Below are positions 24,866-34,221 of a DNA stretch of 64,000 nt, piece by piece. The notes under the pieces are model-generated. The model was not told the origin of the DNA, ran no database searches, and saw nothing but the letters and a program-made list of their open reading frames with translations. The first letter of the stretch is position 1; the number at the start of each line of letters is the position of its first letter. Where the stretch lies: NCBI GenBank assembly GCA_900659855.1, contig CAACVI010000001.1, positions 301,179 through 365,178 on the forward strand. The letters run 5' to 3'. Source of the stretch: Candidatus Desulfarcum epimagneticum. GTDB taxonomy: Bacteria > Desulfobacterota > Desulfobacteria > Desulfobacterales > CR-1. The position numbers and the translations under genes are program-made.

Positions 24866-25612
24866 TTATCCGGCCGCCGGGCTTTGTCTCCTTTTGGGCG
24901 GAAGGGGAATGGCCAGCGGCCGGGTTTTATAACGGGGAACCAAAACCGCCGTGAGCCCCCCGAAGGCGCCGAAGGGAAAAGCCTGGGCGATATGCGACGC
25001 CTCCCCCCGCCGGATGATGTCCGATCTTCCCGCCGGAATCTGGCCGATGGTCCGGCAGCAGAAGGGCACATCGCCCATGAAACGCCGGATTCGCTTTTTT
25101 AAATCCCAGGCGCTGTAAAACCGGGCGTGGTTGTAAATGCTGGAGTGGAAAATGCCGCTGACCCGCCGCCAGGAGCCCAGAAGCGAGTAGCGGTTCAGGT
25201 ATCCCACAAACAGCCGGTCCCTGGCCACCCGGCACGCCTCTTCCAGCGCCCTGTCCGGGTTTTCAGCAAACTCCAGAGTGGTGATGAGGCAGGCGTGGTT
25301 AAAGGAGTTGTCCTCAAAGGGAAGGGATTCCGCGAATCCCCTCTGAAAGGAGGCGCGGTTTTTGATTTTTCCCCGGGCGATGTCCAGCATGTACGGGGAC
25401 GGGTCAATGCCGGTGACCGACACCCCCGCCTCCACCAGGGAGGTCATATGCTCGCCGGTCCCGCACCCGATGTCCAGCGCTGTTTCGCCCGGGGCCGGTT
25501 TGAGCATGTTGAGAAAAAACTCCCGCTGAAGGTCCAGGGCGAACCGGAACTGGGGGCGGCTCAAGGCTTTTTCGTACTCCGCCGCGTCTTTGAAGCTGAA
25601 AACATATCCCAT
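24866..25612 (-). CDS. Class I SAM-dependent methyltransferase
   Basis: A 248-residue protein with the Rossmann SAM motif LDIGCGTGEH, the acidic ribose-binding motif VTGIDPSPYML, then FAESLPFEDNSFNHACLITT and a long C-terminal extension (RYSLLGSWRRVSGIFHSSIY) typical of methyltransferases acting on small molecules. The substrate is not known. It is transcribed with amrS. The region upstream (25613-25868) contains promoter-like and inverted-repeat sequence described separately. Confidence 0.85.
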   Translation of the reverse strand: MGYVFSFKDAAEYEKALSRPQFRFALDLQREFFLNMLKPAPGETALDIGCGTGEHMTSLVEAGVSVTGIDPSPYMLDIARGKIKNRASFQRGFAESLPFEDNSFNHACLITTLEFAENPDRALEEACRVARDRLFVGYLNRYSLLGSWRRVSGIFHSSIYNHARFYSAWDLKKRIRRFMGDVPFCCRTIGQIPAGRSDIIRRGEASHIAQAFPFGAFGGLTAVLVPRYKTRPLAIPLPPKRRQSPAAG

Positions 25613-25694
25613 TCATTTAATGTACAGCGCTTCATTTATATTTTCAAGTTTAATTGACATTCCGGCTCTGGTATTTTCTACGACGCCGCCAACC

Positions 25695-25740
25695 TTGACT
25701 TTTATACAAACACTGTTGTAACTTAGCGCCAAGTTACAAC
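25695..25740. promoter_or_regulatory. Promoter-like site overlapped by a 10-bp inverted repeat
   Basis: TTGACT (25695-25700) could be a -35 box. About 15-16 bases on lies GTTGTAACTT-AGCGCC-AAGTTACAAC (25715-25740), a perfect 10-bp inverted repeat with a 6-base spacer, covering the expected -10 position. This is the geometry of an operator for a dimeric repressor. It lies 129 bases before the Zn-ribbon/TPR gene at 25869 and 83 bases before the divergent methyltransferase. Confidence 0.55.
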
Positions 25741-25868
25741 ATATTTGGGTCTTATTTTGGATTCCGTGTGGATTAAAAGGATTGTCATTAATGGTTGCGC
25801 GCGACCCTTCTCCATCCCGGGGAATTCATAAAAAATCGGGGCTGTGACGCCATGACGCGAGGCATATC

Positions 25869-27695
25869 ATGACCGACAAACAACGAGGCGGCGCGGGCAA
25901 AGAATGCGTCGCATGCCGGGAAGAGATCCGCGGGGCCGCCGTCATATGCCGCCATTGCGGCTCATCGCAGAAAAATGACATATGGGAAAAGACGGCGACC
26001 GCTTTAAAATGGCTTGGCGGCGTGGTGACCGTCATTTCATTGCTGGCGGGCATGGTGACCCTCATGGGCTATTACAGGGACTGGCGGGAAAGACGCGACG
26101 CCGTGGCCGAGCTTCTTTACGCCGCCGACTGGCTGGCAAGGACCCGAAATTATTCCCGGGCCTGGCAGATGAATGAGAAAGCCCTGGGCCTGGTTCCGGG
26201 CTCGGCGGAAGCCTTTGACGGCCGGCTTCGGCTTGCGAAACTCTGGCTTCGGGATTTTCGGGTGAACAAAAAAGACGCCGATGGGGTTCTAAACGACGTC
26301 ACGGATGTCCTGTTCCGGGGGCTTCGGGGAGCCGGGAAAAATGAATCGGCCGAGATTCTGGCCCATATCGGCTGGGCGCAGGCGACGCGGGTGAAAAATT
26401 ATATGCCCACCGTCATTGACGTGGACGCGGTCTTTGAGGAAGCCCTTCGCGCAAACCCTGAAAATGTTTACGCAAACGCGATGCTCGGGCATTGGATTCT
26501 GATGAGGCTGGGCGCGAGCGTGAAAAACATCGACTCCGCGCGGTCAAAATTCGCCATCGCCGTGAAAAATCCGGACAAAAGAGCGTTCGCGCGCGAGCTT
26601 CAATTCTCAGGTCTGATCCGCCACAGCCAGGGCAGGGATGACGAGGTGGAGCGGGCCGCTCTCGGGGCGCTGCTTCAGGAATCTTTTTCCATGATGAAAA
26701 ACAGCGAGCCCAAACCCGCCGAAAGTTTTCGACGCAAAATTCTGGACGCCTACGGAACCATGGGAAGAGCCGAGCATGTGGAGGCCGCCGTGGCCCTGAT
26801 GCCCCCGGCGGATCATCTCGCGGCTCACGCGTGGCTGATGGACGGCCTGGATTACTCCAGGCCCCGGGCCCTCGCCCAGGCGAAATATCTAAGGGCCCGG
26901 TTGACGGAAGAGCTGGGGGAAAAAGAAAAGGCCCTTGGGCTTTATCAATCTTTGCTCAAAGAATCAAAGGCCGCCAAAGAGTTGAATGGCCGGGTCGACC
27001 AGGCCATCGCCCGTCTTTCCGGCAAACTCCCTGAAAGGGCGCTGGCCCGCTCCTATCTCAATGATCCGATGGGTAAAAAAGATCCGTGGCGTTTTCACAT
27101 GGACACGCTTTCGCATTTTGACCCCAGGTGGACACCCGCCAATTTTGACCAGGCCATCGACTATTTTGAAAACGCTCTGTCCCGACCGCTTAAAGCGCTT
27201 CCCGACCCGAAACTTTCCGAATTGATCCAATCTTTGCCCGCAAAACTGGACCGGATCCGGAAAGTGGTTCGCCAGGGCGATAAAATCCAGCGGTTAAACG
27301 CCTATACGTCCGACTTCAGCGTCGGGCACCATGAGAACGCCCGCCTGAACCTGCTCCGCCTCGGCCATATCCATGTCCGGGCGCTCACCGCCGGAGGAAA
27401 ACTGGACAAAGCCATCGCCCAGCTTGGCGATATGAAAAAAGCCGTGGACAGTTTAAATGAGCGCTGGACAGAGATGAGGGCATGGATCGCGTTCGAGTTC
27501 GCGCGGGCTTACGCCATCCGCGCCGGCTTGAGCAAAAGCGACGCGGATGCCGCCAACGCGTTGAAATATCTGAAAATGGCGCTGTATTCCGACGGGTTCA
27601 GCGATGAGATCGCCACCTGGGATGAAATCAAGGGCGACGTGTTTAAAAGCCTCCGCGATGATCCGGCTTACCGGGAGTTGATACGGGGGCGTTGA
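25869..27695 (+). CDS. Zinc-ribbon, membrane-anchored TPR-like protein
   Basis: A 608-residue protein. Residues 15-38 form a zinc ribbon (CVACREEIRG, then CRHCG), a TM helix lies at about 50-70 (LGGVVTVISLLAGMVTLMGY), and the remainder is a large alpha-helical region. Helical pairs such as FEEALRANPENVYANAMLG, LTEELGEKEKALGLYQSLL and FDQAIDYFENAL look like TPR units. Likely a cytoplasmic-membrane scaffold; no enzyme domain is visible. It is monocistronic between a regulated-looking upstream region and the methyltransferase-like gene. Function unknown. Confidence 0.7.
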   Translation: MTDKQRGGAGKECVACREEIRGAAVICRHCGSSQKNDIWEKTATALKWLGGVVTVISLLAGMVTLMGYYRDWRERRDAVAELLYAADWLARTRNYSRAWQMNEKALGLVPGSAEAFDGRLRLAKLWLRDFRVNKKDADGVLNDVTDVLFRGLRGAGKNESAEILAHIGWAQATRVKNYMPTVIDVDAVFEEALRANPENVYANAMLGHWILMRLGASVKNIDSARSKFAIAVKNPDKRAFARELQFSGLIRHSQGRDDEVERAALGALLQESFSMMKNSEPKPAESFRRKILDAYGTMGRAEHVEAAVALMPPADHLAAHAWLMDGLDYSRPRALAQAKYLRARLTEELGEKEKALGLYQSLLKESKAAKELNGRVDQAIARLSGKLPERALARSYLNDPMGKKDPWRFHMDTLSHFDPRWTPANFDQAIDYFENALSRPLKALPDPKLSELIQSLPAKLDRIRKVVRQGDKIQRLNAYTSDFSVGHHENARLNLLRLGHIHVRALTAGGKLDKAIAQLGDMKKAVDSLNERWTEMRAWIAFEFARAYAIRAGLSKSDADAANALKYLKMALYSDGFSDEIATWDEIKGDVFKSLRDDPAYRELIRGR

Positions 27696-27769
27696 GTAAA
27701 ATACGCGTTTTCACCGCCATTTTTCCCTCCGTCATGGGGGCCATAACAATCAGAAAAAGGGAGTGAGTC

Positions 27770-28795
27770 ATGACCCATCAAATACCAGGCGGCCTTTTAA
27801 CCACCGCCATGGCCGTGATGCCGCACACCGACGTGTCGCGCGCGCTGGACATGGCCCTGTCTCTGGATGTGCCTTTCTGGCCGCAATTGCCCAACTATAG
27901 CTATTATGAAGATATGTACGCGCAGGCGGCGGAGCATTTTCCCGGCATCATCCTGGATATGGAACAGCGGACCCTGCGTTTTTCCATGGACAAATTCGCC
28001 GAGGAGCTGGAAGACGCGCTGGGGCATTTTGACGACCCGTCTTATTTTGACATCAGCGAGACCTACTCGGCGGTGTATCACCGGTTTCTGGCCATGGACC
28101 TCAAGGACAGGCCGGCCATTCGGGGGCAGCTGGAGGGCCCCATCAGTTTTGGTTTCAATATTCTGGACCAGGATGAGCGTCCCATCCTTTTTGATGACAC
28201 CGTGCGGCCTTTTATGCTCGATTTTATGGCCAAACGGCTGAACGTTCAATTGGCGCGTCTTCAAAAACGCAATCCAAACGCCTTTATGTTTGTGGATGAG
28301 CCCGGGCTGCAATTTTTGTTTTCAGCCATGTCGGGTTATGACGATCTGAAGGCCAGGGGCGACCTGGACCGCTTTTTCGCCCAGGTGGACCGGCCCCGGG
28401 GGATTCATTTATGCGGCAACCCGGACTGGGATTTTTTGCTGAGCCTGGATTTGGACGTTCTGTCCCTGGACGTTTACACCAACGTGGATATTTTCGCCTC
28501 ATACGCCGGGGCCATTCAGCGGTTTCTTGACCGGGGCGGGCTCATCGTCTGGGGCGTTGTTCCCACCGGTTTCGAGGCGTTTGCCCGGGAGGATGTCTCC
28601 TCTTTGGTCTTAAGTCTTGAAAGTGTCTGGGAAACGCTTGGGTCCAGGGGAGTGGACCGGGACCAGCTCATCGCCCGATCCATGATCTCCCCGGCCACCT
28701 GCTGTCTGGTGAACCCGGACAGGGAGCGCACGGTGGAGCGCGCCTTTGCCACCGTGAATCAGGTGGCGGACACGCTGAAAACGAAATACCTGTGA
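27770..28795 (+). CDS. MetE/UroD-superfamily methyltransferase-like protein
   Basis: A 341-residue TIM-barrel protein of the cobalamin-independent methionine synthase/uroporphyrinogen decarboxylase superfamily. The N-terminus (GLLTTAMAVMPHTDVSRALD) is like MetE C-terminal domains. The zinc ligands are probably in GIHLCGNPDW and in SPATCCLVNP (H-x-C ... C), as in MetE and MtaA/MtbA corrinoid methyltransferases. FVDEPGL is also shared. No corrinoid protein is adjacent, so the methyl donor is uncertain. GGGAGTG precedes ATG 27770. Confidence 0.75.
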   Translation: MTHQIPGGLLTTAMAVMPHTDVSRALDMALSLDVPFWPQLPNYSYYEDMYAQAAEHFPGIILDMEQRTLRFSMDKFAEELEDALGHFDDPSYFDISETYSAVYHRFLAMDLKDRPAIRGQLEGPISFGFNILDQDERPILFDDTVRPFMLDFMAKRLNVQLARLQKRNPNAFMFVDEPGLQFLFSAMSGYDDLKARGDLDRFFAQVDRPRGIHLCGNPDWDFLLSLDLDVLSLDVYTNVDIFASYAGAIQRFLDRGGLIVWGVVPTGFEAFAREDVSSLVLSLESVWETLGSRGVDRDQLIARSMISPATCCLVNPDRERTVERAFATVNQVADTLKTKYL

Positions 28796-28893
28796 CGGAG
28801 CCTGATGGACCGCCCCCCCGGCTTCTGAGGTCGCGCAAAAAACGAGGTTTAATCGCCACTTTTCCTTCCTTTTCGGCATTGACGATTCCAAAA

Positions 28894-28912
28894 CGCCCTT
28901 TCGGGCGGGTCT
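28894..28912 (+). terminator. Weak terminator-like hairpin
   Basis: CGCCC-TTTC-GGGCG followed by GGTCTTTC, 98 bases after the methyltransferase-like gene. The stem is short and the T-run poor, so confidence is limited. The rest of 28796-29076 holds a TATAAT box at 28962-28967 that may serve the formate dehydrogenase operon, and no gene. Confidence 0.4.
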
Positions 28913-29076
28913 TTCGGACGCAAAACGAGACGATAATTTTTTCTTGATATTTCACGCGCGTTATAATAGAGTCACAATTTTATTAAACGCGCCGTCCGGG
29001 CTTTTTTTGTGGGTTCGGGCGGGGTTTGCTTTGAAAATTGAAAAACAGTGGCGAAAACGGCAAGGAGGAAGAAATA

Positions 29077-29526
29077 ATGAAAGAGCGTCTTGGCCCCATT
29101 TTAGAGCCGTACAGAGGGCGGGGAGACAGGCTGGTCCCCATTTTGCAGATGGTTCAGGCGGAACTGGGTTATCTCCCCGATGAGGCGATGATTGAAATCG
29201 CAGACACAACCGGACTTCCGGAGAGCCGCGTTTACGCCGTGGCCTCTTTTTACGGCCAGTTCCGATTCACCCCCTCGGGAAAACACAAAGTCATGGTCTG
29301 CCGGGGAACCGCCTGTCATGTCAAGGGCGCCAAACGAATTCTCGAAGAGACCGAAAGACATCTGGGCATCAAAGAGGACGAAACCACGGAGGATCTGGAG
29401 TACACCCTGGAGACGGTGGCCTGCATCGGCTGCTGCGCCCTGGCGCCCTGCGTGATGATCGACGACGACGTGGAAGCCAATTTGACCCCCAGGAAGGTGA
29501 CGGAGATTTTTGAGGAAAGGAAATAA
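29077..29526 (+). CDS. NuoE-like subunit of NAD-linked formate dehydrogenase
   Basis: A 149-residue thioredoxin-fold [2Fe-2S] protein. The cluster cysteines are in CRGTACHVKGA and CIGCCALAP, as in NuoE/HndA/HylC. It passes electrons between the flavin subunit NuoF-like and the rest of the complex. GGAGGAA lies 7 bases before ATG 29077. It is the first of three genes, with only 4 bases to the NuoF-like gene. A paralogue lies at 61875. Confidence 0.93.
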   Translation: MKERLGPILEPYRGRGDRLVPILQMVQAELGYLPDEAMIEIADTTGLPESRVYAVASFYGQFRFTPSGKHKVMVCRGTACHVKGAKRILEETERHLGIKEDETTEDLEYTLETVACIGCCALAPCVMIDDDVEANLTPRKVTEIFEERK

Positions 29527-29530
29527 AAAA

Positions 29531-31423
29531 ATGACCTTTGATGAGATTCAAAAACAAGCCATTGAGGAGTGGGACAAGATTCGCGAAAGCGGTCAGACCC
29601 TGGTCATGGTGGGAACCGCCACATGCGGACGCTCGGCGGGCGCCTTGAATGTGGTCAAAAAATTCCGGGAAGAATTTGAGGAAAAGGGGATCAGCGCCCA
29701 TATCATGGAAGTGGGCTGCATGGGCCCCTGCCATGCCGAGCCCCTGGTCAACATTGTCAAACCCGGCAGCCCGGGCGTGTGCTTTCGCAATGTGGACGAA
29801 AAAAAGACGTCCATGCTGGTGGACAGCTACATCGTCAACGACGAGCTGCCCCCGGAGCACGCGCTGGGAACCATCGGCGACAAGGGCGTCGGGGATATTC
29901 CCCGGCTGGACGACACCCCGGCCTTCAAGGCCCAGGTCAAACGGGTGTTTCGGAATTGCGGGCTGATTGATCCCACCAACATTGACCACTACATCGCCCA
30001 CGAGGGATACTCGGGCCTGGCCAAGGCCCTTGAGATGAAGCCGGTGGACATTGTGGAGGAGCTGAAAACATCGGGTCTGCGCGGCCGGGGCGGCGGCGGA
30101 TTTCCCGCCGGCCGGAAGTGGGAGGCCTGTCTTTTCACATCGAACCCCGGGGACCGATACGTGGTGTGCAACGCCGACGAGGGCGACCCGGGCGCGTTTA
30201 TGGACCGGTCCGTCCTGGAGGGCGACCCCCATTCCCTGCTGGAGGGCATGATCATCGCGGGATACACCGTGGGATCGAAAAAAGGCTACATCTATGTCCG
30301 CGCCGAATACCCCCTGGCGGTGGAGCGTCTGGAAACCGCCATCGCCCAGGCGCATGAGAAAGGGTTCCTGGGCAAAAATATCATGGGGACCGACTTTGAA
30401 TACGAGATTGAAATTTTCCAGGGCGCCGGCGCCTTTGTGTGCGGGGAGTCCACGGCCCTGACCCTGTCCATCGAGGGCAAACGGGGCATGCCCAAGGCCG
30501 CGCCCCGGCCCAGGACCACAGAAGAGGGGCTTTTTGACCAGCCCACCCTTTTGAATAATGTGAAAACCTTCGCCTCCACCCCCATGATCATCAAAAAGGG
30601 CGGGGAGTGGTTTGCCAGCGTGGGCACTGAGAAAAGCTCCGGCACGGCGGTTTTCGCCCTCACGGGAAACGTGGTCAACTGCGGCCTCATCGAAGTGCCC
30701 ATGGGCATCAGCCTGCGCGAGATCATTTACGATGTCGGGGGCGGCATGACCGGGGGAAGCAAATTCAAGGCGGTGCAGACCGGCGGGCCTTCGGGCGGAT
30801 GTCTCCCGGAATCCCTCCTGGACACGCCCATTGATTACGACTCCTTAGACGAGGCCGGGTCCATCATGGGCTCCGGCGGCATGGTGGTCATGGACGAAAA
30901 CACCTGTATGGTGGACGTGGCCCGCTACTTCCTGGACTTTACGGAAAAGGAATCCTGCGGCCAGTGTGTGCCGTGCCGGCTGGGCACCAAGCAGATGCTG
31001 GAAATTCTCACCGACATCACCGATGGAAAGGGCAAGCCCGGCGACATTGATTTTCTCCTGGAGCTGGGAGAGGCCATCCACGCCGGCTCGGTCTGCGGTC
31101 TGGGCCAGACCGCCGCGAACCCGGTTTTGAGCACCGTCCGGTATTTTCGCGACGAATACGAGGCCCATATCCATGACAAGGACTGCCCGGCCAAGGTGTG
31201 CAAGGCGCTGATCGCCTATGACATCTCGCCGGAAAAATGCAAGGGCTGCGGAATATGCCTCAAATCCTGTCCGGTGGAGGCCATCACAGGGGAGAAGAAA
31301 AAGCTCCACTCCATCGACCATTCAAAATGCATCAAATGCGGCGTGTGTTTTGAGAAGTGTCCCAAGAAATTCAGCGCCGTGGAGTGCGTGTCGCAAAAAC
31401 AACTGATGGAGGTGACTGAATGA
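29531..31423 (+). CDS. NuoF-like NAD(H)/FMN subunit of formate dehydrogenase
   Basis: A 630-residue flavoprotein that reacts with NAD(H). Residues 20-100 are a thioredoxin-like [2Fe-2S] domain (TATCGRSAGA, then GCMGPCH). The FMN/NADH region has LRGRGGGGFPAGRKWE, CNADEGDPGAFMDR and GAGAFVCGESTAL. The N3 [4Fe-4S] motif is ESCGQCVPCRLG, and the C-terminus adds two [4Fe-4S] sites (CKGCGICLKSCP, CIKCGVCFEKCP). This is the HndC/HylB layout seen in electron-bifurcating hydrogenases and formate dehydrogenases. Its stop overlaps the fdhA start by 4 bases (ATGA). Confidence 0.93.
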   Translation: MTFDEIQKQAIEEWDKIRESGQTLVMVGTATCGRSAGALNVVKKFREEFEEKGISAHIMEVGCMGPCHAEPLVNIVKPGSPGVCFRNVDEKKTSMLVDSYIVNDELPPEHALGTIGDKGVGDIPRLDDTPAFKAQVKRVFRNCGLIDPTNIDHYIAHEGYSGLAKALEMKPVDIVEELKTSGLRGRGGGGFPAGRKWEACLFTSNPGDRYVVCNADEGDPGAFMDRSVLEGDPHSLLEGMIIAGYTVGSKKGYIYVRAEYPLAVERLETAIAQAHEKGFLGKNIMGTDFEYEIEIFQGAGAFVCGESTALTLSIEGKRGMPKAAPRPRTTEEGLFDQPTLLNNVKTFASTPMIIKKGGEWFASVGTEKSSGTAVFALTGNVVNCGLIEVPMGISLREIIYDVGGGMTGGSKFKAVQTGGPSGGCLPESLLDTPIDYDSLDEAGSIMGSGGMVVMDENTCMVDVARYFLDFTEKESCGQCVPCRLGTKQMLEILTDITDGKGKPGDIDFLLELGEAIHAGSVCGLGQTAANPVLSTVRYFRDEYEAHIHDKDCPAKVCKALIAYDISPEKCKGCGICLKSCPVEAITGEKKKLHSIDHSKCIKCGVCFEKCPKKFSAVECVSQKQLMEVTE

Positions 31424-34101
31424 AAACCGACACCATCGCCATCACCATTGATGGCTTGAAAATCGAAGCGAAAAAGGGGGCCAATGTCTTGGACATCGCC
31501 CTTGAAAACGGAATATACATCCCCCATCTATGCCACCACCCCGACCTGGTTCCCATGGGCATCTGCCGTTTGTGTCTGGTGGAGTTTGACGGCAAATGGA
31601 TGGGGATTTCATGCAAAATGCCGGCCAAAGACGGCATGGTGGTGAAAACCAACACGCCCGAGGTCCAGCAGGCCCGGAAGATCGCCGTGGAGCTGATCAT
31701 CGCCAATCACCCCATGAACTGCCTGTCATGCGCCAAAGACACCACGTGCCAGCTCCAGCGGGCCGCCAACTTCATCGGGATCGAAGACAGCCGGATGAAA
31801 CGCATGAGGCGGGATGTCAAGGTCATGCCCAAGGACGAGTCCAATCCGTTCTTTGTCCGGGACCTGTCCAAATGCGTGCTGTGCGGGATCTGCATCCGGA
31901 CCTGCGATGAGATCGTGGGGGTCAACGCCATCGATTTTGCCAGGCGGGGCGTGAACTCCGTGGTGGCCACTCTGGCCGACAAACCCATCGCCGAGTCCAA
32001 CTGCGTGTCCTGCGGGGAATGCGTGGCCCGGTGCCCGGTGGGCGCGCTGGTCCCGAAAAAACATGAGCCGCCGGCCCGGGAAGTCAAAACGGTCTGCACG
32101 TACTGCGGCGTGGGCTGCAACCTGTATCTCGGGGTCCGGGGCGAGGAAATCGTCGGGGTCCGGGGCGCGCGGGAGGCCGAGACCAATCATGGAAACCTGT
32201 GCGTGAAAGGCCGGTACGGGTATGGGTTCGTCAACCATCCCGACCGTCTTAAAAGGCCCCTGGTCCGCAAGGACGGGGAGCTGGTGGAGACCGACTGGGA
32301 AGAGGCCCTGGATGTGGTGGCCCAAAATCTTTCCAAACACAAGGGCGACGAATTCGCCCTTCTGTCCTCGGCCCGGTGCTCCAATGAGGAGAATTACCTG
32401 GCCCAGAAATTCACCCGGGCGGTGATGGGGACCAACAACATTGATCACTGCGCCCGTCTCTGACATGCCCCCACAGTGGCCGGTCTGGCCACGGCGCTCG
32501 GAAGCGGAGCCATGACAAATTCGATCAATGAAATCCGGGACGCGGCATGCGTTCTGTCCATTGGAAGCAACACCACCCACACCCATCCCATCATCGGGCT
32601 CCAGGTGAAACAGGCCATCCGGAACGGCGCCAAACTCATTGTCGCCAATCCGAAAAAGATTGAGCTGGCCAAAAAAGCCGACATCTTCATTCAGCACCGG
32701 CCCGGCACGGACGTGGCCCTGCTCATGGGCATGCTGGGCGTGATCATCGACGAGGGGCTGACGGACGAGGCGTTTATCAAAGAGCGCTGCGAGGGATTTG
32801 ACGAGCTGAAAAAATCCCTGGAGGCGTTTGACTTAAAACAGGCCGAGGAAATCACCGGGGTTCCGGGAGAGCGGATCGCCGAGGCGGCCCGTCTCTACGC
32901 CCAAAACAGCCCGGCCTCCATTCTTTACTGCATGGGCATCACCCAGCACAGCCACGGAACCGACAATGTTCTGGCGCTGAGCAACCTGGCCCTGGTCACG
33001 GGGAATCTGGGCAAAAGATCCGCCGGGGTCAACCCCCTGAGGGGTCAGAACAATGTCCAGGGGGCCTGCGACATGGGGGCTCTTCCCAATGTGTTCACCG
33101 CATATCAGAAGGTGGCCGATGAAGGGGTGAGGAAAAAAATCGAGTCGGCCTGGGGCGTGACGCTTTCATCCACGCCGGGCATGACGCACGGCGCGATTTT
33201 TGACGCCATACTGGAGGACAAACTCAAAGCCCTTTACATTATCGGGGAAAACCCGGTTTTGAGCGAGGCCAATTCCAGCCACGCGGTCAAGGCGCTTGAA
33301 AAGGCCGGTTTTCTTGTGGTTCAGGATATATTCCTCACCGAAACCGCCCGGCTGGCGGACGTGGTTCTTCCGGCCGCCTCTTTTGCGGAAAAGGATGGGA
33401 CTTTCACCAACACCGAGCGAAGGGTCCAGCGGATTCGAAAAGCCATCGGGCCTGTGGGCGACGCCAGACCCGACTGGGAGATCCTTTGCGGGATCGCCCA
33501 AAAGATGGGAAGCGCCGGATTTGATTTTTCCCATCCGAAAGAGGTCATGGAGGAGATCGCGTCTTTGACCCCGAGCTACGGGGGCGTCACCTACGAGCGC
33601 ATCGACCGGGAGGGGATCCAGTGGCCCTGCCCGACCCCGGATCATCCCGGGACGCCGATTCTGCACACGGAGAAATTTCCCACGGCCGGCGGCCGGGCGA
33701 AACTGGTTCCGCTGTCCTATCGGGCGTCCGAGGAGCTTCCCGACGATGAGTATCCCCTGCTTCTGACCACCGACCGGAGCCTGTTTCACTATCACACCGG
33801 CACCATGACACGCAAGGTGGCGGGGCTGGAGGCCCTGGACGGCCAGGAGCGGCTTAAAATCAACCCCCGGGACGCCTCGTCTTTGGGCATCGCCGATGGC
33901 GACATGGTGGAAGTCGCCTCCCGACGGGGAAAGGTGACGGCCCGAAGCGCGCTGACGGACATCTGTCCGCCGGGCGTGGTTTCCATGACGTTCCATTTCT
34001 CGGAGACCCCCACCAACGTCCTGACCAGCGCCTCGCTTGATCCTGTGGCGAAAACCCCGGAGACGAAAGTCTGCGCGGTGAAAGTGGCGGCGGTGAAATA
34101 G
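31420..34101 (+). CDS. fdhA: Selenocysteine formate dehydrogenase, catalytic subunit
   Basis: One 893-residue protein read through TGA 32461-32463 as selenocysteine 348 (NNIDHCARL-U-HAPTVAG, the family active-site context). Formate is oxidised at the Mo/W-bis-PGD site. N-terminal Fe-S modules are NuoG-like: [2Fe-2S] (CHHPDLVPMGICRLC, later C), His-Cys cluster (HPMNCLSCAKDTTC), and two [4Fe-4S] sites (CVLCGICIRTC, CVSCGECVARC). The oxidoreductase domain begins with CTYCGVGCN and has NHGNLCVKGRYG. After the Sec site come GVNPLRGQNNVQGACDMGAL and LTTDRSLFHYHTGTMTRKV (MPT binding). A standard gene caller splits it at 32463 into 347- and 541-residue pieces. Confidence 0.95.
32461..32492 (+). promoter_or_regulatory. 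UGA selenocysteine codon and bSECIS hairpin of fdhA
   Basis: The in-frame TGA at 32461-32463 is followed by GTGGCC-GGTCT-GGCCAC (32476-32492). This is a 6-bp stem with a GGTCT apical loop beginning 18 bases after the UGA. The loop sequence matches the GGUCU of the Escherichia coli fdhF SECIS, which is the element recognised by SelB. Confidence 0.9.
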
Positions 34102-34109
34102 AAAAATTT

Positions 34110-34145
34110 CCGGGGCGGGTTTAAAACCCGCCCCGGAGTGTTTTT
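34110..34145 (+). terminator. Terminator after fdhA
   Basis: CCGGGGCGGGTTT pairs with AAACCCGCCCCGG (13-bp perfect stem) and a T-run follows (AGTGTTTTT). It ends the three-gene formate dehydrogenase operon. Confidence 0.9.
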
Positions 34146-34221
34146 CCTTACACCCCATCTGTTTTCAAATTTTTCCTCCGGATTTCCCTCAAACCCCTTG
34201 CAAAGCATGTGAAATAAAAAA

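Noticed and set aside
32464-34101. FdhA as a pseudogene broken by a nonsense codon
   Set aside because: The TGA is at the exact Sec position with a matching SECIS hairpin and both halves are intact.
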